A stretch of DNA of 7,459 nucleotides, from NCBI GenBank assembly GCA_021811505.1, contig JAJZOM010000178.1, forward strand, positions 1-7,459, written 5' to 3'. Of this stretch, positions 1 to 5,494 are shown in pieces. The notes under the pieces were generated by a model. That model was not told the DNA's origin, did not search any database, and saw nothing but the letters and a program-made list of their open reading frames with translations. This DNA is from Thermoplasmata archaeon (lineage in GTDB: Archaea; Thermoplasmatota; Thermoplasmata; Thermoplasmatales; Thermoplasmataceae). Position 1 is the first letter of the stretch. The number at the start of each line of letters is the position of its first letter. The position numbers were made by a program, and so were the translations under genes.

Positions 1-1
1 A

Positions 2-733
2 TTCTTACCGAAAAATATCGCAGACTTGGTATATCCGCTGTCGGCAATATTCATTCTCCTGTTGTTCCTGTTCAACCTGCTGGTACTTTCCCATGCAGTC
101 AACGTAAACCGTTTTACCGCTATCTTCGTAATACCTCTGACTGTTGAGACAATGATCACACTCTCTATAGCCATGAGCATCGCTGCAGCAATCGAAGGAG
201 TATTCTCAACGAGCCTGGCGAAAACAATAGCGGCACTGTCGTTTTCGCTGTTGCCCCTCATGGATCAGGTATTTGTACTGTATCTTGTCAACGTGTTTGG
301 ATACACTTATCTTCATGCCTACTTTGAGGCGTACACGATGCAGGAGGTATCTCTTATTGCCCTTGTATTTACGGGTTCGACAAATATATTCGGGGCCAGA
401 TTCCCACCTCCCCTGGCAGCTTATTCATTTCCAATTGATCCAGTGATGCTTGTTTCAATGATCATATCCATAATAGGGGTTCTTTCGTACTTTGTGATCG
501 TCAAGGAAAAGAAACTGCGATCAGAAGTTATTTCGGGACTGTCCTCAGCAGTTTTCACAGGAGGAATTATCGGTCTCATCGTCTTCTATGCCGTACGAAT
601 CACTTCTTCCTCCGGGCTTGAACTGCTGGTGGCCGCCATAGCACTGGTGGTTACAATGGCATATGCCTCGAGAAGTTCACCCGACAGGCTAAATAAAAAG
701 AGAAACAAGAGGAAAATAAAGGATGACTGGTAG
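2..733 (+). CDS. Polytopic membrane protein, 5'-truncated by the window edge, function unknown
   Basis: The frame is open from base 2 to the TAG at 731-733, giving 243 visible residues. A TTG at 26 could serve as a start, but it lies eight codons into an uninterrupted frame, just before a hydrophobic segment, so the true start is probably outside the window. About six or seven membrane segments are visible, roughly at residues 11-31, 38-64, 74-98, 114-130, 147-168, 177-199 and 205-223 of the visible part. The protein ends in a strongly basic tail (NKKRNKRKIKDDW), probably cytoplasmic by the positive-inside rule. I recognise no family motif and assign no function. A transporter or a lineage-specific membrane protein are both possible. 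The stop codon abuts the TATA-like element of the next gene, 30 bases upstream of its start, so the two could be partly co-transcribed. Confidence 0.8.
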   Translation, partial: FLPKNIADLVYPLSAIFILLLFLFNLLVLSHAVNVNRFTAIFVIPLTVETMITLSIAMSIAAAIEGVFSTSLAKTIAALSFSLLPLMDQVFVLYLVNVFGYTYLHAYFEAYTMQEVSLIALVFTGSTNIFGARFPPPLAAYSFPIDPVMLVSMIISIIGVLSYFVIVKEKKLRSEVISGLSSAVFTGGIIGLIVFYAVRITSSSGLELLVAAIALVVTMAYASRSSPDRLNKKRNKRKIKDDW

Positions 734-743
734 TTTTAATTAT
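734..743 (+). promoter_or_regulatory. TATA-like box for the amidohydrolase gene
   Basis: The element TTTTAATTAT starts immediately after the upstream stop codon and is centred about 26 bases before the GTG at 764. That is the usual archaeal TATA-to-start-site distance, so the transcript would be leaderless. This spacing is one reason for choosing the GTG over the upstream TTG at 743. The match to the archaeal TATA consensus is only moderate. Confidence 0.4.
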
Positions 744-763
744 TGCTTAACAATTATTGGTGT

Positions 764-2029
764 GTGTCATCCTTATTCATTCACGACGCCATAATTGTAA
801 CTCAGAACTCCGCCAGAGAGGTTTTACGTGGAAACATTCTTGTTCGAGACGGGAAAATAGAATCTGTGGGAAAAGAACACATGGATGCTGATTCCACGGT
901 AGAGGCAGGAGGAAAGATAGCAATTCCTGGGCTCATAAATACTCATTGCCATGTGGCCATGACACATCTCAGGGGGAAGCTGGATGATATCTCACTGGAA
1001 AAATTTCTTGAACGCACTTTCAAGCTTGATTCCGAAAGGAGCAACGCAGGAATCTACAACTCTTCGCTCCTAGGAATGTACGAAATGCTGGATTCCGGAA
1101 TCACCTCTTTCGTTGATCTTTATTACTCGGAAGAAGTGATAGCAAAGGCAGTCAGGGAGTCCGGAATTCGTGGCTTCCTCTCCTGGGTCACTCTTGATGA
1201 AGATAAAACAACACAGAAAGGTTCCCCGTTGAAGAATGCCGAGAGATTCATTTCCAATTTCAGGAATGATGAACTGGTTATTCCTTCAGTTGGAATCCAG
1301 GGAGTTTATGCGGCCGGGGATGAGGTATATCTTGGTGCAAAAGAGCTTGCGGAGAAAAAAGATACCATCATACATGGCCATCTTGCCGAGACAAGGGAAG
1401 AAGTGTATAATTTCCTTAACCAGCATAACGGGGTGAGGCCAACCGAGCATCTGGAGAAGATCGGTTTCCTGAATCCTCGATTCCTGGCTGCACACGGCGT
1501 CTGGAACACGTTGCACGAAGTCAGACTTATGGGGAAGAATGGGGTTAAACTGTCATGGAATCCTGTGAGCAACGCGAAACTGGGTATAGGTGGTATGGCT
1601 CCAGTACCAGAATATCTTGCCAATGGGGTTTCCGTAAGTATAGGATCCGACAGTTGCGGAAGCAACAACACTCAGGACGTTTTTCAGGGAATGAAATTCG
1701 GTTCCATATGGGTAAAAAGCGACAGATGGAACCCGGCAATAACAAACGCTCAGGCAATATTGGATATGGCTACTGTAAACGCAGCGGCATCTCTCAACAG
1801 GCCAGATCTAGGATCGCTGGAGCCAGGGAAATCGGCAGACATTGTTCTTCTGGATACTAGAACTCCAAGACTAATGCTTACGGACGAAATCACTGCTGTA
1901 TCAAATATCGTTTATTCAGCCGATGCCTCGTGTGTCTCGGACGTTATTGTCAACGGGAGATTGATCAAATCTGATGGCCATCTGGCGAAATTCAATAGCA
2001 AAGATTTTCAGGATGCGGAGTTCGTTTAA
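764..2029 (+). CDS. mtaD: Amidohydrolase of the MTA/SAH (or 5'-deoxyadenosine) deaminase family
   Basis: A 421-residue protein of normal family length. It is a metal-dependent TIM-barrel hydrolase flanked by a small beta-sandwich built from both termini. Family members deaminate the adenine ring of 5'-methylthioadenosine, S-adenosylhomocysteine or 5'-deoxyadenosine to the inosine form in the cytoplasm. Visible landmarks are the metal pair His61/His63 (NTHCH), His206 and Glu209 (HGHLAET), His244 (AAHGVW), Asp296 (GSDSCGSNN), NPVSNAKLG near 266-274, and a C-terminal LEPGKSADIVLLD. I chose GTG at 764 because MSSLFIHDAIIV aligns with homologue N-termini and the TATA-like box sits at the leaderless distance. 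A TTG at 743 would add seven unconserved residues. The metal and catalytic set is complete, but several residues that contact substrate in Thermotoga TM0936 are changed, so the substrate and the gene symbol are tentative. The following IF-5A/ureohydrolase operon suggests methylthioadenosine salvage after polyamine synthesis. Confidence 0.87.
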   Translation: MSSLFIHDAIIVTQNSAREVLRGNILVRDGKIESVGKEHMDADSTVEAGGKIAIPGLINTHCHVAMTHLRGKLDDISLEKFLERTFKLDSERSNAGIYNSSLLGMYEMLDSGITSFVDLYYSEEVIAKAVRESGIRGFLSWVTLDEDKTTQKGSPLKNAERFISNFRNDELVIPSVGIQGVYAAGDEVYLGAKELAEKKDTIIHGHLAETREEVYNFLNQHNGVRPTEHLEKIGFLNPRFLAAHGVWNTLHEVRLMGKNGVKLSWNPVSNAKLGIGGMAPVPEYLANGVSVSIGSDSCGSNNTQDVFQGMKFGSIWVKSDRWNPAITNAQAILDMATVNAAASLNRPDLGSLEPGKSADIVLLDTRTPRLMLTDEITAVSNIVYSADASCVSDVIVNGRLIKSDGHLAKFNSKDFQDAEFV

Positions 2030-2033
2030 TTTC

Positions 2034-2061
2034 AAACTTGAAAAGTTTACTATCTTTTTTT
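2034..2061 (+). terminator. Hairpin plus T-run after the amidohydrolase gene
   Basis: A perfect 6-bp inverted repeat, AAACTT (2034-2039) and AAGTTT (2043-2048) with a 3-base loop, begins five bases after the stop codon. Seven T residues follow at 2055-2061. Archaeal termination relies mainly on the T-run; the stem is short and AT-rich. It separates this transcript from the promoter of the IF-5A gene. Confidence 0.5.
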
Positions 2062-2065
2062 CATA

Positions 2066-2079
2066 GAAAATATATAATG
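2066..2079 (+). promoter_or_regulatory. TATA box for the IF-5A/ureohydrolase operon
   Basis: The AT-only core AAAATATATAAT is centred about 32 bases before the ATG at 2106. It predicts initiation around 2097-2100 and a leader of under about ten bases. It is the strongest TATA-like match in the window, consistent with a highly expressed translation factor. Confidence 0.6.
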
Positions 2080-2093
2080 AGTGAAATCATTAG

Positions 2094-2098
2094 GGTGA
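2094..2098 (+). promoter_or_regulatory. Possible ribosome binding site of the IF-5A gene
   Basis: GGTGA, a partial match to the archaeal Shine-Dalgarno sequence, lies seven bases before the ATG at 2106. The predicted transcript start falls at or just after it, so it may be partly missing from the mRNA. Mapping the 5' end would decide whether it is used. Confidence 0.35.
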
Positions 2099-2105
2099 GA
2101 CAGAT

Positions 2106-2495
2106 ATGAGTTGGCAGGAAGCCGAAGTTAGGGAACTTAAAGTTGGTAGATACATGCTTGTAGACGATGCACCATGCAAGTTAGTCGAAATTACAATGTC
2201 TAAACCAGGCAAACATGGAGAGGCTAAAGCCCGTATTGTCGCAATTGGTGTATTTGACGGTCAGAAAAGGAGCGTCGTTTTTCCGGTAAAACACAAAGTT
2301 AAGGTTCCAATTATTGAAAAGAAGAATGCCCAGGTTCTTTCGTTAGCCAATAAGGAAGTACAGTTAATGGATTCTGAGACTTTCGAGACTTTCGTTGTAC
2401 AGGTTGATCAGGAAGAGGTGGCCAGGATCAAGCCGGGTACGGAGGTGTCATATTGGGAAGCGATGGGCGTCAGGAAAATAATGTTTCAGAACTGA
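2106..2495 (+). CDS. eif5a: Translation factor IF-5A (archaeal eIF5A)
   Basis: A 129-residue protein matching archaeal IF-5A in length and order: an N-terminal SH3-like domain carrying the hypusine loop, then a C-terminal OB-fold. The modification loop [10 protein letters not shown] is intact, and Lys36 corresponds to the lysine converted to deoxyhypusine by deoxyhypusine synthase with spermidine as donor. The conserved C-terminal [12 protein letters not shown] is also present. The factor binds the ribosome and relieves stalling during elongation and peptide release. The ATG start is supported by the TATA box and a Shine-Dalgarno-like GGTGA. The 3' end overlaps the ureohydrolase gene by 43 bases and carries that gene's likely ribosome binding site, so the two are almost certainly co-transcribed. 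The pairing makes biological sense because the downstream enzyme lies on the route to the spermidine needed to activate this protein. Confidence 0.97.
   Translation: MSWQEAEVRELKVGRYMLVDDAPCKLVEITMSKPGKHGEAKARIVAIGVFDGQKRSVVFPVKHKVKVPIIEKKNAQVLSLANKEVQLMDSETFETFVVQVDQEEVARIKPGTEVSYWEAMGVRKIMFQN
2441..2447 (+). promoter_or_regulatory. Strong Shine-Dalgarno inside IF-5A that sets the ureohydrolase start
   Basis: GGAGGTG, complementary to the 3' end of 16S rRNA, lies five bases before the TTG at 2453. It supports that TTG as the start of the overlapping ureohydrolase. The same bases encode a conserved Thr-Glu-Val of IF-5A, so the match could partly reflect protein coding constraint. Confidence 0.6.
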
Positions 2496-3352
2496 CTAAC
2501 CTTTTCTCTCTCAGGAAGATTGCGGACGCGACTTCCGGGTTTGACGAATCCAGGTACGTGATTTTCGGCGTCCCTTTTGATGGTACATCAAGCTTCAGAC
2601 GAGGTTCAAGACTTGCTCCTGATACAATAAGGCTGGCTTACGATAACCTTGAATCTTACGAGTTCCATTACGGGGTGAATTTCAGCGATATACCGATCTG
2701 TGATCTGGGAAATCTGTCTGTGGGAGAGGATGTTTCCGAGGTCATTGATGATATTGAAATTGCTTCAAGAGCTATAGTTTCTCGCGGAAAGATCCCGATT
2801 ATGCTTGGAGGCGAACATTCGCTTACTGTTGGGGTAGTAAGAAACTTCAGTGACTGCTCCATGATCATAATTGACGCCCATTCCGATTTCCGGGAGGAGT
2901 ACATGGGAAACAGGTTCAATCATGCATGCATAACGAGACGGTCGCTGGACATTCTCGGGCCAGGCAGGATAGTTTCACTGGGCACTAGATCAGTATCAAT
3001 GGAAGAACGAGAATCACTCCAGTGGAAAGACGTGAGATTTGTCAGTGCTAACGAAGTAAGGGAAAAGGGCATAGATAAAGTGATAAATGAACTGGACAGT
3101 CTTGGAATGCAGAAGATATATTTTTCCATAGACATGGACGGCATTGATCCCTCCGAAGCACCGGGCGTTGGAACTCCAGAGCCTTACGGGATTCATGCTA
3201 CCGATGTAAGGGCCTTAATCAATCACTTTGCAAAAAAAATCGTGGGCTTTGATATAGTTGAGATGACTCCAGTGTATGACAACGGCAACACCTCCATGTT
3301 AGCTGCGAAATTGGTCCAGGACTTCATTGGAAGCAAAGAGAAACCTCGTTAA
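2453..3352 (+). CDS. speB: Agmatinase-family ureohydrolase (agmatinase or aminopropylagmatine ureohydrolase)
   Basis: A 299-residue member of the arginase/agmatinase superfamily, of normal length. The binuclear manganese ligands are all visible: His122 in GGEHS, Asp141, His143 and Asp145 in DAHSD, and Asp227 and Asp229 in SIDMDGIDP. The third signature, [13 protein letters not shown], lies near 269-281. Such enzymes release urea from agmatine to give putrescine; in some archaea the substrate is N1-aminopropylagmatine and the product is spermidine directly. The sequence alone does not separate these. Asn156 stands where agmatinases usually have Ser before the His-Ala of the substrate loop. The start is TTG at 2453, supported by a perfect GGAGGTG five bases upstream, giving a 43-base overlap with IF-5A. 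No ATG or GTG lies between there and the conserved core. A CTG overlapping the IF-5A stop (2492) is the only other candidate. Confidence 0.93.
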   Translation: MGSDGRQENNVSELTNLFSLRKIADATSGFDESRYVIFGVPFDGTSSFRRGSRLAPDTIRLAYDNLESYEFHYGVNFSDIPICDLGNLSVGEDVSEVIDDIEIASRAIVSRGKIPIMLGGEHSLTVGVVRNFSDCSMIIIDAHSDFREEYMGNRFNHACITRRSLDILGPGRIVSLGTRSVSMEERESLQWKDVRFVSANEVREKGIDKVINELDSLGMQKIYFSIDMDGIDPSEAPGVGTPEPYGIHATDVRALINHFAKKIVGFDIVEMTPVYDNGNTSMLAAKLVQDFIGSKEKPR

Positions 3353-3391
3353 ATTCAAAATTACTCTATTATACACGCATTCAGTGATTAT

Positions 3392-3416
3392 ACATCGTGG
3401 CGTCTTTCCACGATGT
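3392..3416. terminator. Palindrome between two converging genes, probable bidirectional terminator
   Basis: Perfect 9-bp arms, ACATCGTGG (3392-3400) and CCACGATGT (3408-3416), enclose a 7-base loop. It lies in the 72-base gap where the ureohydrolase (+) and L10e (-) transcripts converge. A run of seven A at 3418-3424 gives the L10e transcript a U-run directly after its stop codon and just before the hairpin. No comparable T-run follows on the + strand, so termination of the ureohydrolase message is less clear. Confidence 0.5.
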
Positions 3417-3424
3417 TAAAAAAA

Positions 3425-3955
3425 TTATAGACCCAGTTTGCCGGCCAGTTCTTTTCCCTTTGCGATTTCAATGTGGCACGGTGTAGGGAGTTTTATAGAT
3501 GCCTTATGCAGGGCATTTCTCAAAATAATTGCTTTGTCTGGCGTGGTTTTTCCAACCATTATGATATCATTGGCCTTTATTCTCGCCGCAGTGCCTACAG
3601 GTCTTCCAAAGGCAGCTCTCATACCGCTGGAAATTCTATCTGCACCAGCCCCTGTTGCCATTTTGTGCTCCCTGAGGACCTGATGAGGATAAGGTCTTAT
3701 TTGAAGATAGTAATTATCCGGACTTGACCCTTCAAGCATTTTCCTGTTAACAGATACCCTGGCAGCTTCAAGAGCCACATGCCTGACCTGGCAGGATTCG
3801 TTAGCTATCAGCCGTAATTCAATCTCAAAATCTCGTTTCTGATTTCCCTGAACGAACGTGGTAATCTTAGGATAGGGGACTCCTCCCATGAACTCTCTTC
3901 TAGTATAGGCGGGTCCTGAAATTTTTGTGTACATTCTTGCCGGTTTTGTAACCAT
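3425..3955 (-). CDS. rpl10e: Large-subunit ribosomal protein L10e (uL16)
   Basis: A 176-residue protein collinear with archaeal/eukaryotic L10e, the counterpart of bacterial L16. It binds 23S rRNA near the peptidyl-transferase centre and the A-site tRNA. Diagnostic blocks are the N-terminal KPARMY and YTRREF, DFEIELRLIA followed by CQVRHVALEAARVSVNR (about 43-71), and RPYPHQVLREHKMATGAGAD (87-106) followed by GMRAAFGRPVGTAARI. The ATG is preceded by a TATA box at the near-leaderless distance, and no Shine-Dalgarno is visible. The gene stands alone, facing the ureohydrolase, and diverges from the small AbrB-like gene. The U-run immediately after its TAA should end the transcript. Confidence 0.97.
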   Translation of the reverse strand: MVTKPARMYTKISGPAYTRREFMGGVPYPKITTFVQGNQKRDFEIELRLIANESCQVRHVALEAARVSVNRKMLEGSSPDNYYLQIRPYPHQVLREHKMATGAGADRISSGMRAAFGRPVGTAARIKANDIIMVGKTTPDKAIILRNALHKASIKLPTPCHIEIAKGKELAGKLGL

Positions 3956-3979
3956 GGAAATTCCATTCGAGAGCCATTA

Positions 3980-3990
3980 TGAATATAAAA
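3980..3990 (-). promoter_or_regulatory. TATA box for L10e
   Basis: Read on the minus strand, the element is TTTTATATTC. Its centre is about 30 bases upstream of the ATG at 3955, placing transcription start near 3960 with a leader of only a few bases. Confidence 0.6.
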
Positions 3991-4017
3991 ACTAAACGTT
4001 AGTGCTAGTTCAGTCGA

Positions 4018-4045
4018 AATTGCGGGGTTGCAATTATTGGTCAAT
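4018..4045. promoter_or_regulatory. Overlapping inverted repeats in the divergent promoter region, possible operator
   Basis: AATTGC (4018-4023) and GCAATT (4030-4035) form 6-bp arms around GGGGTT. They are followed directly by ATTG-GT-CAAT (4036-4045). The site is upstream of both TATA boxes, between L10e and the AbrB-like gene. A regulator could bind here, but arms this short in AT-rich DNA also arise by chance. Confidence 0.2.
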
Positions 4046-4089
4046 ACCAACTTTACCCGTATTCTTAATTTATAGCATTACTATAAACA

Positions 4090-4099
4090 TTATATTTAT
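4090..4099 (+). promoter_or_regulatory. TATA box for the AbrB-like gene
   Basis: TTATATTTAT is centred about 23 bases before the ATG at 4117. It predicts a leaderless transcript; no Shine-Dalgarno lies before the ATG. Confidence 0.6.
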
Positions 4100-4116
4100 G
4101 GTAACAATTTCCTGAT

Positions 4117-4278
4117 ATGGAAAAAAAGAAGCTCATAGACGTTACGCACATATCATCAAGAGGATCGTCCTTTCGAATCACGCTACCCAGAAGGGTAATC
4201 AATAGACTTAACCTCACGGAAGACGACATAATCGCCTTTTATGATGACGACGGTGTAAAGATCGATAAAATTCAATGA
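4117..4278 (+). CDS. Small AbrB/MazE/SpoVT-type DNA-binding protein
   Basis: A 53-residue frame starts with ATG and ends with TGA. The protein has the layout of the swapped-hairpin AbrB fold: a first strand with ISSRGSSFRITLP, a short helix PRRVINRLNL, then TEDDIIAFY, an Asp-rich turn and a last strand GVKIDKIQ. Archaeal relatives have the pattern SRGxSxRxTLPxxV...LGLxxGDIxAFY. Such proteins dimerise by interleaving hairpins and act as DNA-binding regulators, chromatin-associated proteins or antitoxins. There is no extra domain and no toxin-like partner beside it, so a stand-alone regulator is favoured. The target cannot be told; the L10e/AbrB divergent region is the obvious place to look for autoregulation. 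A TATA box at the leaderless distance supports expression. The 118-base gap after it, before the converging membrane-protein gene, shows no convincing structure beyond a five-A run at 4344-4348. Confidence 0.85.
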   Translation: MEKKKLIDVTHISSRGSSFRITLPRRVINRLNLTEDDIIAFYDDDGVKIDKIQ

Positions 4279-4396
4279 TCCAATTCATATTACGGGCCGG
4301 ATGTTATCAATAATTCGTTCGGATTGCAAAACCAATGAGAAGTAAAAAGCTTTGGTGAATCCCTCAGTCTGTTATGAATAGAAATCCAAGAAGCAT

Positions 4397-5476
4397 TCAG
4401 GTTTTGTTAACCCTTCTAAATTCTATGGATATATTCATCTCTCCGGTGGCGTCTTTTTCAAGCTCTTTTCCACATCTTGCACACTTCAGACCCATGTCGT
4501 CCTTCACGTGAAAAACGGTATGTCCACAGTCAGAGCAGTTACTTCTGATGAATGGTTCCATTCTTGGTATCTTTCTCTTCTTCACTTTCTCAGGTTCAAT
4601 ATTTTGGTGATCCTGACTGGGGAGATATTTGGGCAGACTCATTCCAATCTGTACAGCAGAATACATTCCCAGGAAACCCAGGTAAAATAAGAATATTGGC
4701 AGAATATTGCTTAAGATTGCATTTCCGGATATTAGTGTGGCTGTCACATTTGTAATTGAGACGGTGAAGTTAGTAAGAAATGCCTTTAAAAAACCGAACC
4801 GGACAAAAATGAAGTTAAGCATAAAAAATGTGACAAAATCTGATAAGAAATTAAGAACGGGACCACCAACAATCAGGCTCACAGTAGCTGAGATCACGCC
4901 TGATATAAGGAAAGTTTCTCTAATACCAACCTCAGGAGAAAGAACAGTTTTTCTATTCAGTTTACCAGTGAATAGCAGAAGTAACAGGATGGCTACTGTA
5001 ATTGGTAAAAGCTGGAAGATAAAACTCTGGAAAAAAGTTTCGAATACAAAAACAAAGTTCTGAATTGCGACAGGTTCGTTAAAAGGGAATCCGGTGCCAA
5101 ATGTCGGGACAAAATATGCAATAATCTCCGTGAGAATGATCTGAACAAGTATGAAAATCATCAGGTAATGAAAATATTCCATGTTTTTTGTTTCCTGAAA
5201 TCCAATTGAGATGTTCTGCCTGTGAACAAACAACGAAAAGATGGAAACCAGGAGTGTGAGTAGTGTTAATGCAATGAAAAGATAAAATAGATCGGGAGTG
5301 AGGGAGAACCCGGGGATACCGGTAAGCTGAGAGCCCAGGGCAATAGCTGAATTCATTGCATCCAAAGTTCCTGGAATAAGGTATGCAAACGTGATCAGCG
5401 ACATTGTGATCAAAGCAATTCCAGAATAGCGTATTATCCGGTCTCCGGTGAGAACATTCTTTCCATTATCAGTCAT
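4397..5476 (-). CDS. Multi-pass membrane protein with a C-terminal zinc ribbon, function unknown
   Basis: A 359-residue protein in two parts. Residues about 17-280 are strongly hydrophobic with perhaps seven membrane segments (near 17-36, 62-84, 102-124, 140-169, 187-207, 211-231 and 248-278). A basic linker (KVKKRKIPR, about 297-305) then leads to a cytoplasmic zinc ribbon with CSDC (314-317) and CARC (332-335), all four cysteines intact. The later part of the membrane region (NFIFVRFGFLKAFLTNFT) faintly recalls CPBP/CAAX-protease-like proteins, but I cannot find their EExxxR or histidine motifs, so I do not assign protease activity. The ATG is 18 bases after the AlaX-like gene, with a GGAG eight bases upstream, so the two form an operon. 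The ribbon may bind nucleic acid or protein, or be structural. Confidence 0.85.
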   Translation of the reverse strand: MTDNGKNVLTGDRIIRYSGIALITMSLITFAYLIPGTLDAMNSAIALGSQLTGIPGFSLTPDLFYLFIALTLLTLLVSIFSLFVHRQNISIGFQETKNMEYFHYLMIFILVQIILTEIIAYFVPTFGTGFPFNEPVAIQNFVFVFETFFQSFIFQLLPITVAILLLLLFTGKLNRKTVLSPEVGIRETFLISGVISATVSLIVGGPVLNFLSDFVTFFMLNFIFVRFGFLKAFLTNFTVSITNVTATLISGNAILSNILPIFLFYLGFLGMYSAVQIGMSLPKYLPSQDHQNIEPEKVKKRKIPRMEPFIRSNCSDCGHTVFHVKDDMGLKCARCGKELEKDATGEMNISIEFRRVNKT

Positions 5477-5484
5477 TTGCTGGG

Positions 5485-5488
5485 CTCC
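5485..5488 (-). promoter_or_regulatory. Ribosome binding site of the zinc-ribbon membrane protein
   Basis: On the minus strand GGAG lies eight bases before the ATG at 5476, in the 18-base gap after the AlaX-like stop codon. An internal cistron with a Shine-Dalgarno, while the first gene has none, is the pattern expected of a leaderless archaeal operon. Confidence 0.55.
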
Positions 5489-5494
5489 ATTAAT

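Noticed and set aside
1286..1860. Several open frames of 70-121 codons opposite or within the deaminase gene.
   Set aside because: They are shadows of a gene with clear family motifs; their products show no recognisable domain.
751..4041. The 11-base word CAATTATTGGT occurs before the deaminase start (751-761) and again in the L10e/AbrB divergent region (4031-4041), suggesting a shared operator.
   Set aside because: In about 7.5 kb of fairly AT-rich DNA several 11-base repeats are expected by chance, and the two copies sit at different places relative to their promoters. More promoters with the word would be needed.
4117..4278. The AbrB-like protein as the antitoxin of a MazEF/VapBC-type pair.
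   Set aside because: No toxin-like frame follows it; the next 118 bases are non-coding, and then a converging membrane-protein gene ends.
4279..4396. A structured RNA or small gene in the gap after the AbrB-like gene.
   Set aside because: Only a weak ACCAA/TTGGT inverted repeat with a 16-base loop and a five-A run are present; no coding frame or convincing fold is visible.
4707..5063. A 118-codon frame on the + strand opposite the zinc-ribbon membrane protein.
   Set aside because: It is antisense to a membrane-spanning coding sequence, has no promoter or ribosome binding site that I can see, and its protein resembles nothing recognisable.
4397..5476. The membrane protein as a CPBP/CAAX-type membrane protease.
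   Set aside because: The resemblance is limited to one hydrophobic stretch; the EExxxR motif and catalytic histidines are not found.
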